Assembly (NCBI RefSeq): GCF_048128805.1
Contig: NC_136017.1
Coordinates: forward strand, 10,581,807-10,645,806
DNA length: 64,000 bases
From: Centroberyx gerrardi
Taxonomy: Eukaryota > Chordata > Actinopteri > Beryciformes > Berycidae
Direction: 5' to 3'
The position numbers and the translations under genes were made by a program. The notes under the pieces are model-generated. The model was not told the origin of the DNA. It saw nothing but the letters and a program-made list of their open reading frames with translations, and did no database searches. The stretch's first letter is position 1; the number at the start of each line of letters is the position of its first letter. Of the stretch, positions 11,701 to 24,838 are shown piece after piece.

Positions 11701-14700
11701 TCAAGCAATTCAAATTGTGACTCAAGTCTGACTCGAGTCCAAGTCATGTGACTCGAGTCCACACCTCTGCTATCTTGTGAAAAAGCTAATGTTGAATGAT
11801 GCTTAGTTATAGATGAGGTTACCAAGTTCATAAAGTTTTCCCAATTGGTGCCAGCTCACATGTGAAAAGAGAGAAGCCTTGTTCTGTGGTCTGTGTGGCA
11901 ATGTTTTGTTTGCGCTCTGTCTCCTTTTGTCTTACCGAGTCTCTGTTTTGTACACAGGGGAAGTCGGGCTACAAAGGAGAGAAGGTATTGTATGGAGCCT
12001 GTAAAGCCTATCAGTGTTTCCCTATGCTTTGTCAAAGTACGGGGTTCTCATGGTCTTGGGAAATCTGGAAAAGGCAGAGAAATTGGAGAATTATGTTTTC
12101 CAGACGTGATAAAGTAAAACAGTGCATATCCAGAAAAGCTTTGGGAATATCATGGCATTTCTTTTCAGCTGTTTTAATGTCAAGCCTGTCTGCAGGTATC
12201 TCTAGTTACCTTTGAAGGAATAGAACCCAAAATGTCTTGATTGCATAAGTCCCAGGTCAGAGTTGTTGCAAGCCAACACAAGACCTGGGATTATTAAAAT
12301 ACATTATTCAATGTCAAAAAGTAACACTTGAACACAGACATTGACACCTATCGGTATTGGAAATTTCACTATATATCATGAAATCGTTGTGGAAAAATCA
12401 TGGAATTTGATGAGTAAGATGGACCCTGAAAGTATCATGTAAAGACGAAATGCTTAACTACTGTCTTTTTTGTTTTTTACAGGGAGAGAGAGGGGAATGT
12501 GGCACACCTGGAATTAAGGGAGACCGAGTACGTTGCCCTTTCATGTTCTAATAACTTGTTCAGTTTTTATTTTCTGTTGCAATAAGATTATCATTGTTCC
12601 GGTTTTTCTGGAGGAAATCCCACCTGAACTCAGTTTACCTGCCTTTTTATTGGTGAAATAGAAGTTTCCAGTCTTTATAAGCTGATAGAAATTTTATTTT
12701 AGCCTTATGGTAATCACCCACTGGAGTTCATACTCCAGTGGGTACTTTTATTTCCACACTATTACTGATGCTAACACAACCACAGTAAAATGAAAGTATT
12801 CAATATGGATGACCATTGACAGACAGAGCGGTCTGTGAATTTTAGGCCTCGTCGGTGACCAACCTCTATTCTTTCCCAGGGTCCTGAGGGTCCAGTCGGC
12901 ACCAGAGGAAACCGAGGAGTGCAGGTGAGTTCTACCAATACATTTGTCTTTATTTCATATCATCAATAAAACATTGCCATCCACCTCTCTAAGATGTCAT
13001 GTTAAGAGACTGTCTGATCCTTGGTAACCTACAATAAATTACTGTGCTATTTTGTAATACCCGTCTGTATTTATTCACAATTCAGGGTTTGCCTGGTCCA
13101 CTTGGCGACATTGGACCTGAAGGTCCTATGGGTAAAAAAGTAAGTATTCCTCACTCTTTATACTTTTGAAATTATTGCATTCATGGTTCTAAAAACTCTG
13201 AGACCTCTGGCAACTGTTTAAGAACAAAAGGCAGCTGAGAAAGAAGTAAATTCAATTTTCTCCTCTGACCAGTTCCTCCTTTATATGCGACTGAATTCAC
13301 TGTGCCAGACATTGGCCTTTCCCCTTCTCCAGTCCAAATGCATTGATCAAAGGTGACCCTCAGTCTCAAAACCAGATGCATAACTGAGGGATGCTGTGTT
13401 TTTGGGTGGATGCATAAAGTCTTTTTCCAGTGCACTGGGTCTGGTTCAAATTAAGTCTCTTTCATAGCTGTAGCAAAGGGCGTCCATGTCAATGGATTTA
13501 TCAACACAAAGAAAAGGTAAAACTTGTTACCTGAGGAGTGGCAGAGGTGAAAAATGAAATGTTGCTGTGGACAATACATATAACATATCCAAGTGTTTTA
13601 TCTTTTCCAGAAGGGAAACGTTCTGTTCTCGCAGACGATCAAACATTACACTCACGGAGCTGACATTTGAAATGCATTTAGATTAAATCAATTTATCATG
13701 GGCATAAATAACTTCACAAATGTCAAGTAGCCTTACACCTGACACACTGATCAGGTGACCATACATCTGGCCACGTATGCATTGAATAATCATAGTACTT
13801 GTGAATTATTGTCCATCGCCGCTCGCACATTTGAAACCCCTCTGAAGGACATCATCTGTTATTACCTTGTCAGCCTATTTGTCTGTTCCCCCATGTTATA
13901 GCTGCCAATTCTGCCATGAGCCCACACTCCCCACCAAGTGTTCCCTCCTTAATTATTTTGGAAGAATGTTCTTGTCGATTGTCTGACTGTCATCCTATAT
14001 CAACTGAATGGCAGACTAATGTCTGGCTTTAAACATTGTCCCAACTTGCCTGAAAAGGCGAAGGGAAAAAAAAAAAACAGTACCGGTATGCACCCACGAA
14101 CAAGTCCACGCCCTCTTTAGCACCTAGCGTCCTCCTGCTGCACACCGCAGCCGTGATTTACGGCTGCTATGTGAATAAGTGCATTCTTTACCAATAAAGT
14201 CTTGGCTGAGGGAATTTTCTCCTGAACCCCCCCAAAGTACATGCCTGGACCCCTCGAAAGGAACTGAACAGTGGAGGCGTTAGGGGAAGGAAAAACAGAA
14301 ACAGACGCAAACACAGTGTGTGTGTGTGTGTGTGTGTGTGAAGAGAGAGAGAGAGAGAGAGAGGAGTAGGAAGAACTAGATAAGAGGAAATCAAAGAGAG
14401 TTCTGGTCTTGGTCATCAGAATAAATGGCTCTGTTGAAGTCGGATCAGGTCCAAATGGAGCCTTGGACCCAGGAATCAGACTAATGAAGTGTGTGTTTTT
14501 TTTGCCTGTGTGTGTGTATGTGTGTGTATTCACGCGTGTCTGTCCCTGCCTGTCTTTTATAGGGGGAACGGGGACTTCCTGGGCCACCTGGAATCCAAGG
14601 GGAAACAGGGATCGGCCTTCCGGGACCCAAGGTGAACTCTACCACCCCGCTGTTTTGGAAAATGAAGTCATGAGAACATAATTTTTCCACCTGCTGCTGC

Positions 14701-14709
14701 TGCTGTCTC

Positions 14710-14750
<41 letters not shown>

Positions 14751-15564
14751 GGAGACATCGGTTTCCAGGGGCGAGCGGGGCCTCCGGGAGCTCCGGGGCT
14801 CGGGGAAGCTGGACCACCAGTGAGTACGAAAGCCGAGCCAGCACACACACCGAGGGGTTCCGCCCACTCCGTTAACACCCCGTTAACAGCGCGACATGAA
14901 AGGTTACGCATACAACTTTCTGTGTTCCTCCAGGGGTGCGCCATTAACAGCTATTTGTCTCACTCAGGGGCCTCAAGGGCCACAGGGGATCCAAGGGGAG
15001 AAAGGACCCATAGGAGAGGGTCTTCCAGGACCAAAGGTGAGTTCGTGTTAGTGGCGGATTTTACGTCCCACGCTCTTAGGGCTCACAGTTTTTCCGGGTA
15101 AGATCATACACTCCAGCTAAAAGCTTTGAACCCGCTTGACCCCATTTCATGCATTCATTTCCAATTCGCCTACCTACCCACTGACCTGCGTAAAAAGGCT
15201 CCGTCTGGCCTCCAGATCCCAGGATGTAATGACAGGAAATTGACGACATGTACAGTTAGAGGAGACGATAACACAACGCAGAAGTTCCATAAATTCACGT
15301 ACTGTACAGTAATGCAGGACGGCTCTCATTACCTCATCCCGCGCTCTGGCTCGCTGATCGTCTCCAGCGGAGGACGGCGGAGAACATGCCGGTGCAGAGT
15401 AGAGAGACAAAGCCTAAGATAATACAGGCAAATACCCAGGACACCTTGAGACATGACAGAGTGAGTCAGCCAGTGAAAGACGGCAAGGAAAGAATGAGTC
15501 CATCCCTGCGTCTGTGTCTTCTCAGGTTGGACGCACACACACATACATATATGCAGGCATGCAT

Positions 15565-15615
<51 letters not shown>

Positions 15616-18600
15616 CACACTCACACAGGTGCACACACACAGGATCCATTTGCAAAGACTAGACTTGTTCCCTGCTACAGCTCATCCCCTTAACATACTG
15701 CTAAACATGGACGATACAGTATTTTGCTTTTCTTCCCCTCCTTGATTTATTTATTTTTTTGCGGTGACTTGAAAGAAGTGTGACAACATACAAAACATTG
15801 CATTTGTGGACAATGTAATGCGGGGATTTCACACACAGTAGGTGTCCTCATGTACATAAATCGTCAGTGTTAATTTAACTCAGAGACCGTAAAAATCAAC
15901 ACTGCCAGAGTTTATATGAGTCCACATCCATCAGAGTTAATTTTAAACTTTTAATAGTTTTGAACAGCCACATCCATCAGAGTTAATTTATCACTTTCAG
16001 ATATTTTTGAACAGCCGCCCCAGAGCCATATCAGCTCTATGAGTGGGAAAACGACTCTCCAATCAACACTTGTCAACTCTGAGTAATTGTCACTGAAAAA
16101 TCAACACTCATTAATGCTGGAAATTTTGCTGTGTAACATGGGAGCACTGGCTTTCCAATGCAGGTGGAAATCAGCCCTTTCATTGTTCTGATAAATCTAG
16201 ATAAGGCCAGTTAAATGAAGTTAAGTTTGTGGAATGCGTTTAAGTAATAAATGTAATCATTTTTGGCTGTGTTGCAACAGCAACAGAGGGGCCCCGATAA
16301 CTGTAATTCACCTGAAATTCTTCATTTTTCCACTTCCCCGGATATTCATCCCATTTATCATTTGATGCCGTTCCTTGGAAAGGGTGACAGCTAGTTTCCA
16401 CCCCTGAGCAGGGGGAGGAGGTGTATCTCCGACCGTTCGAGATTGGCCTCGAGGGTGCTCGTTTTTTCCTCAGCAGGAGATTGACCGCGGGCTCGCAGAT
16501 GGCGGCCTCGTTCCGAGCGGCGTTCTTCACATGACAAGTCCCGACAAGCTCCAGATTCACAAGAGCTCAGCCACAATATCATCCTTTTCCACATCATTAG
16601 TACCTTGGCTTGTGTGCCAAAATGGCAGATCATGGTGTTATGACAATGAATCTACTTTATAATGCTGGTATGCGAGTACGGCATCGCTGTGCTAATCAAT
16701 GTACATCTGTGTCTGCTTCCACTGTCCTTGGATGGCCTCTGGAATACAGGAGACACAGGGGATTTTTCTCAGGGGAAATTTGGCTTTTCAGCAGAATCAT
16801 ACAGCAAGACATTATGGCATACACTTCCCAGTGTACTTAGTGTCAACTTGGATTACTGGTCTAATCCCTCACTGTTTATTCTCTTCTCCTTTTTGTGTGT
16901 TTTTAATACTTCAAGTCAAATTTGAACTCTTAATAACTTTACAATGACTTTGAGAAGCTTTCTGCTGGTTTCTGTGGGTTCTGTGTCTAACAGTGCTGAT
17001 TTGCTCACACTTGGCGCCAAACCCACCCTGGTGAAACTGACTGAGAGTGACACTAAGCATGTCTCCCAGCATCTCAGCATCTGTCAGACTCATATCGACC
17101 CTTTGGTCTTGCTCAGAAACCCCCCCTCACCCCCCCGCCCCCCCCTCTCTCGGGTCCTGATGCAACATGCTAGTCTGAGATATATCAAAACCTCGAGGCG
17201 AGCATCGCATTTTGTTTTACATTCTTCCTGTTGTCTATCAGCGGTTACTGTCTCTGTAAACAGAGCTGTCCTTCGTCAACTCTAACCCCAGCCTGGCATG
17301 TAGACATCGACGTAAACAGAAATTAAAGCGGAATGTTTGGGAACGTCTACCCAAGCCTCAATCAGGAAGCCCACAGTTTGGATCCATCTGCCATGTGGCT
17401 GCTTGGTGGTCCGTCTATTCTGTCGAAGTCGGTAGTGTGTGGATTGCTGGTATCTCATGATTTTCCATGAATGTGTCATCACCATTAGCAGTGTTTATGA
17501 AAGAAACCGAGATAGCGTATCGGTGTCCCGCATGTGGGCACCTCTGGTCTTGCACCATCAGTGTTTTCATGTATTTGTTAAAGGGGAATACAATCCGATT
17601 TTAAGAATTCACACATGTTCCTCCTGTGCCCCAGGACAGTTCAGTCAATACTTGCACCACTCTTTACTAAGGCTAGAAACTAGAGAACTGACCCTTGAAT
17701 TTGTGATGTCACTGGGATGTCAAATCTGGCACTGCTCCATAGACAGTGAATGGGGCAGTGACTTGTTGACCCATAAGATTAAGAGTAAATTCTGGTTCAT
17801 ACCTGTTTCCAATGCTAGAATATGGACCTCATTTTGGTGTTACAACTCAATTTAACATCTTATGGTCCATCCACAAAATTAGGTCAGTGACCCATTCATT
17901 GTCAATGGAGCAGCCCCTGATTTTAAAGCCCAGTCATCAATCACCAATTCAAGGATTTTCTGTCTGCTTTCTAGCTTTAGGATAAAGTGGTGCAAGTTCA
18001 CAAACATTGACTGAACTGTCCTGGAGCACATAAATAACAACATGTGAATTCTTAAAAAGGGTGGCAGTCCCCTTTAACTGATGTGTCAAGAGGCAAAATG
18101 CACTAACTTCTCTGTCTGTCTTCACAGGGGGAGCGAGGCTTGGAGGGGCCGCGGGGGCCCAGAGGACAGCAAGGCGCCGGAATCAAAGGGGACAAGGTAC
18201 AGTACACAGAGGCTGTAAATAAGACGACTGGCTGAAAGGCCTTCACACAAGCATGCAGATGAACCCAGACTCCTATTGTGAAGAAGGGCAAAGAGTGGGC
18301 AGAGCCACTGGTGACGGCTTTCAGCGAGGTGTTATATAGGAGGCCTCCCTGCACAGAGGTGATGAATCAGACTTAGGGGGATCGAGACTTCAGGGTTTGG
18401 GTTGAGGACTGTGGGAAAGTCAGCAAAATGAACACAACTCTGCACTGGTTGGCTACTCTCCATCCTCACTATCATCAAAAGACAAAAAGTGAGAGAGCAA
18501 ACAATCATTGGTGTTCTTTTTTTACCTTTGAGTTTGTTTGCCAATCTTTTCGATCATGTTTTGGATCACGAACACTGACAGCAAGATGACAAGGAGACAA

Positions 18601-20049
18601 ATACTGTGCAACTTGGACTTGAGTTAAAGGCATTTTCAAGTTACATAATTAGTCTTCAAAAACAACAACGACTGTCATTCGCATGATGTCACAGGAATGG
18701 GTGACGTTAGCGTTTAGGAATGAATGAAGTAATCCCAAATGAAGAGTTAGTGTGTCTTTTAAAACTTAAAGCTAATCAGTAGTCTCAGCAGAGATGAGAT
18801 TTGCATTTTATAGAGGGGTTCTTGGCATGGATCTTCCTGGCACTTTTACTGCAGCCTCGTGGTGAAATTCATCGCAGAGATAATTGCGATGTTTTCGCGT
18901 GATAATGACAAATCAGTCAGCAGTGAAGCTCGCTATTCTGGAGGAGTGTTGCAATTGCATCTTGCCCGCGGTGTTTGTGTGTTAACGCAATAAAGTTGAT
19001 GATGTTAGTGTTGCATGTGACAGATGAAAAGACAGACAGTATGTCAAATAAGCAAAAGTCACTGAGGGACATACGTAAAGAAAGATTTTACTACATGAAT
19101 GTACTCATGCAATGCAATGCACAAACAGGAAATGCATAGGAGCATTGCAAAGACTAATTTGCTGTTGGGTGCTTTCCACATGTGATAAATCATGAAATGT
19201 GCTACTTGTTATTTGAGTGTGATGTACTGTAACATTTACATGCTATATCATTATCAGCTTGTATTCTTATTTTTATCTGTAGGGGGACTTTGGCCCTCCA
19301 GGCCTCCCAGGGCCTCTTGGCCTCTCTGGGGTGGGAATACAGGGCGAAAAGGCAAGTGCATCATTAACAAAACACTTCCCACTATTCCTTACACTGCCAA
19401 AACAATGACTGCTTTGCATATTAGGTTTTATTTCTCAGATGTACATGGCATGCCATTCTTTCTTAGCCATACAATTTGGAATTACTATTGCCTTTTAATA
19501 ACCAAGTATTTTGTGACAAACTGAAAACACTCAAGAATGGATCTCTTATTATTTCTGTATCCGTTTATCATTCCAGGGTATGGAAGGGCCTCGGGGGCCA
19601 CCAGGGAGCAGAGGCTCCCCAGGAGAGGGCTTACTTGGGCCCAAGGTTCGTATGTACATGCTCACAATGTCATTTAGTTTGAAGATGATGCCAAGTTCAT
19701 GTTGTCATGTCGTCTCACGCAGGGAGACCAAGGGTTGCCAGGAGAGGTTGGCGCCACAGGAGAGAGAGGGGCCGGCGAACCTGGAGCTAAAGTGGGTCAA
19801 ATCCCTCCAGTGAAAACCATATCATCCACACTTTTACTGTGCTGAAAGTTCTCTATCCATACTCTGACACAGAACCATTCTTCTGTCCCCAGGGTGAGCC
19901 AGGATCGTCGGGATTGGCTGGGTTGCCAGGTCTGCCAGGAGAGGACGGAGCCCCTGGGCAGAAGGTAGATTGACTTATCACCCATCCATGCACGGCTATT
20001 TATCTCAGTCTCACACCCCTAAATATCTTCAAGAGGAATTCTGTCATTC

Positions 20050-20094
<45 letters not shown>

Positions 20095-22442
20095 ACAGGG
20101 TGAGCCAGGCGCCGTAGGTCTGAGGGGGGCAGAGGGTGCTGCTGGAATTGGCACCCAGGGTGAGAAGGTAAAACGATTCCCCTACTTGAGTTCTGACCTC
20201 AGCTAATTTGTTTTATATTCCCTGGTTTCCCATTTTGCATATCAGCCACTGGGCCTTCCATAATTGCTGCATCATTATAAGTTCAGTCACAGTCATCAGT
20301 TTAGTAATAGCATTCCCTGTGTGGCTTGTAAGGGCGACCAAGGCCAAAGGGGAATAAGAGGCTTGGCTGGTCCGCCTGGCATCGCTGGACCCTCAGGAGC
20401 GAAGGTGAGGAGCTTTTAAATCGTCGTTAGGCATGAATTAATCCAACACTTTTTGGCATTGGGACACTATGCCTGTCAGCAGAGCTCTGTTTTACTGGAA
20501 ATAACTCTTTGACTTTGAGTCCATGGCCCTGCTGAAATACAATGAATGCCTGAATATGCAATGAATGCAATGAATGAGTTATTGATTTTGCTTTGACTTA
20601 AATCAGGGAGAACCAGGGACACCGGGCCGACTGGGTTTACCTGGTCTGCCGGGCCGTGGCATCATCGGACCCAAGGTACCTGCTCTCACTTCTGTAAAAC
20701 TCAACACTGTAAAACTGTATAACGCTGTTATATACCTACAGTGTAAAAACATCCATTTTAACAGGTCATTTAATCAAGTTTTGAGTCGTAAAATCTTATT
20801 TTTCTTAAAACAAGTGAAAAAATCTGCCAATGGGGGTGAGATGTTTTCAGTTGTTTCCAATGCAGTTGAACTTGTTCCAAGAGTTTTCTCACATCAAGTG
20901 TTTTTCTTGATACTAGCAGAGTCATCTGCCTAATCGTTTCAAGATACTGACACTTGTTTCTAGAACATTCCTGAAACAATTGAAACTGCATTGGAAACAA
21001 GTGGAATTATGTCACCCCACTGGCAGCAATTTGCACTTGTTTTACAGCGATGGTAATGTCACTATCATTAGGAACATTTGAAATTTGGTAGTAGCAGCAT
21101 TAAAAATACCTAAAATCATGTATGTGTCCTAGGGTGATCTTGGCCCACCTGGTCCTTCCGGTCCGGTTGGGGAGACCGGCTACGGACTGCCTGGTCCAAA
21201 GGTAATATTCACTATAAACCTTTCTCAATAACAAAATGCATTACTTTTGACTAAGCTTCATCCATGTCTGGGAAGCCTGTCCGTAGCATTAGTCACAACA
21301 CACATTTGAAGTCAGATTTTCACTTAACCGATGCAAGCATAGCATAACATCTGACTCTCTGCCTGTTTGGGAAATCATTTATCAACTGAACGCATCATAG
21401 GCTATCTAGTGGCCCATGTGCAGGCAGAACCCTGTCATTTTAGGGACCTATTTTCAAAAGATTGGATCAACATCATTGTCTATTGAGAGTAAAAAATGTA
21501 ATCTCGTTTTGTGCATTGCTTTTGGGGTGATATTGGCGTTGGAATGGCATCCAACAAGAACAGAGACAATAAAAAAGGGAAAAACTTTGTAGCCTGCAAT
21601 CTGCAGCAAAATCTCACCTAATGAAATTCTATAGCATGTCTTGTAGGTTTGACATTCCCCTGTTTGCATGTATGGCACAGTGCCCAGGGAGTGAGTTGAA
21701 AGCACATGCGTCCACTTACATTCCGCTTTTCCTTCTTTTGAAAACCTTCCTGTAAATCACTTTGTATTCTTTGTATGAATGAGTTATTGGCTTATATGTA
21801 TCTGTGTGCTTTGTAGGGCGACCGCGGGGATTCGGGCCCTGCAGGTCCATTTGGTCCCAAAGGAGACGGATATCCCGGCCCCACGGTGAGGAACCGATTT
21901 CGACGCCGATAAGCCCATCTGTCCGCCCATAAATCTGCACATTCGCCCCATCCATCTACACACTGCCGCACATCTAGTCATCCGTCCATCTGCCTTTTGT
22001 CTTCCCTGTTCTATCCATCAATTCCATCCATCTATCCATCAGTTTTACATCTATCACCAAAAGTTACAGTAGTTCGCCTTTATTTTTCTTAAAAGACAGT
22101 GAGCAGCGCACTCCATACTCCGAGTATGTTTTATTTCACTGAGACCTTAGGAGGCCTGAGAGGGAGACACAGTAGGAAAGGATTTGAATTTATGGCAGGA
22201 GGGGCACATGTGGTTCCAGAAGCAGGGATTTAACCGCTACACCTTCATGTCCTGTGGTGTTTAGGGCCCTCCTGGTCTGCCTGGGCTTCCAGGAGAACCC
22301 GGCCCGGAAGGAGTCGGCATCCCAGGACCAAAGGTGAGACCTTGGTTCTGTCAGACCAAGAATAATGTGTGTGAAGTAAGGCCATGTTGGCAGCAAATGA
22401 GAAAAAGAGAAAGTGATGTGTGTGCCTGTGTGTGCCTGTGTA

Positions 22443-22483
<41 letters not shown>

Positions 22484-24803
22484 ATGTGTATGTGCACTCA
22501 TTCTTATCTTAAGTTCACACTGCAAAAATATCCATCTTAACAAGTCATTTAGTCTTATATTGAGTCTTAAAATCATATTTTTTCTTAAAATAAGTGAAAA
22601 AAAACTGCCTTTGGGGTGAGATAATTTAACTTGTTTCCAATTCAAACCAACTTGTTTCGAAGAATTTTCTTGAATCACGTAACATTATCTTGACACTGGT
22701 GTAGTGATCTGCCTTATTTCACTATATTGTTGAGATAAATGGATCTGCATTGGAGACAAGTGAAATTATCTCACTTCCTTGGCAGATTTGTTCATTTGCT
22801 GAAGGACACAAATGATTTTAAGACTCAGTGCTAAAGCTCATTGTTTGATCAATTGCTATGTGCTATGTGAATGCATACATACATCTTCAGTTTGTTTCCA
22901 TCTTTCCAGGGGGATATTGGTTTCCGTGGGTTACCGGGTTTACCAGGACCTCCAGGCGAAGGCCTCCAAGGACCGCTGGTACTTCATAACTTTCACATTT
23001 TAGATTACGTTCCCACTGTTCAAACTTATGAAAGATTTGATTTTTGCGCTCTGTTTCTGCAACCACTAGTCAAGGACAACACTGTAATTTGTTTAGTTAT
23101 GCGGAGAGCCTTCTGTAATTTTATTTGACATACAAGCAGATGGTTGTGATTGAGTCATATCCTCAGAAGAATTACATCTCAGCTCTTGACAGACAGTCTC
23201 AGATTAAAAAGTAGTGCTTCATCTTGTGTGTGTGAACATGCCCACCACAGGGGCCTTGTATTCAAAGGCTGCTAGTTACATGCATTTCATCTGTACAGGG
23301 CATTTATCATGATTTTCCCTACAGCGCTTTGACACATCAGCGCAGTGTGTGAATCTCCACAGACATATGTGTCTAATGAGAAGCGCTGGCCCAACAGGCC
23401 TAACCACCGCAACACCTAGCCCAGATGTCCTCAGACATCACATCCAGACTCCCTGCAGGCTTCTGACCAGTGTTGCTCCAGGTCCGAGGGCTTCACGCAT
23501 CACTGGGCGTGATTTATTTAAGGACTCCACTAAAACAGTCAAATGGTAAAACTGAGAAAGCAGGTCACATTTTGGATGGTTATTACTCCAGCCCTGATCT
23601 ATTTTGAGAAAATGGTGTTGCCAGAGATTCATGACTCAAAAATAGGAATAATCCTAAACTCAAAAATTGTATTTCCAAGACAAAAGTCTCAAGATAGAAA
23701 ACAAATCATATTTCATAGTTCGTTTCAGTTTCATATATCACAATCATTTTCCATTTATTATGCTTTCCATGTTAGATGGAGTAGATAAATTATAGATTAT
23801 GATATATGGCTGCTCTGGCTTTGTGGCACTATAACATGCTCTTCTATTAGATTTTGGTCACTTTGACCCAGCGGCCATTTTGAATTACGCCACACTCAGG
23901 GTGGCAAACTATCTGGAAGACTGGCATACAAAACTAGTGTTACTTCAACACTTCAGATAGACCTAACAGTTAAATTAGCTAGCAATCTCAGGAGTAACTA
24001 GGCCTAGCCTACTACTACAACTGCTTGAATTTAGCAGGGAATGTAGCTAGCTTACTAGCTAGTAATTGAGCTATCTAGGCTAGATTCCAGTAGCAAGCTG
24101 TAGTGGGCCAAATGAATTACCTTGAAACTGGGATAAGCAATCATGTGCCATGGAGGGCCAAGAGTCTGCAGGTTTTCATTCCAACCAAACTTGGTGTCAA
24201 CCTGTATCCCTTGATTCTTGACATCCATTTGTTTCTAATACATTTTTCAGTAGGGAAAATGTGGAATTAAATGTTTGTCCGATTCCTGACGATTGTATGT
24301 GCATTGGTACACAGCAGTAGGACATAGCTGTCTGTAGGCTACTTGCTCTGCCAGGTAGTGTTTCCCAACCCAAGTGTTATGTAGGTTTAAAAAGGCTGTT
24401 GCTGAAATAAGGTCCGTGCTAAGGCGATGCTTCCTTTATCCTCTGCACTGCAGGGTAACACTGGACGACCTGGCCCACCAGGGCCGACAGGGCCTCCAGG
24501 ACAAGGCATTCAGGGGCCAAAGGTAGGTTTGATTTGTTGTCCTCTTCCTGAACTTGTAAAGGGAAAGACTGTTGAGGAGTGTGTGTTTAGGGATATAGAG
24601 CATGCTATCTGTTTCTCTACATGCATTTATATGAACATGGATTGCAGTCGGGTAACAGAATGTGCACCCGTCTACCTTTCTCACCACCTGTATTGTGTGT
24701 TTGATTCAGGGTGAGCAGGGGTCCCAGGGCGTGACAGGGCCAAGGGGGCCACCTGGAGATGGCTTCCCTGGGGCTAAAGTGAGTCACCATGTTGTCTGTG
24801 GGC

Positions 24804-24838
<35 letters not shown>

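Larger units (their letters stand above)
15037..18127 (+). other. collagen intron 13 (3.1 kb)
   Basis: The longest intron of the helix region. Apart from the CT microsatellite and two MITE-like elements listed separately, I see no exon in it. A small phase-0 Gly-X-Y exon would not be betrayed by phase, so absence is not proven. Confidence 0.5.

Noticed and set aside
14117-15655. Minus- and plus-strand frames rich in His-Thr, Arg-Glu or Ser-Leu
   Set aside because: They are translated CA/GT and CT/GA microsatellites.
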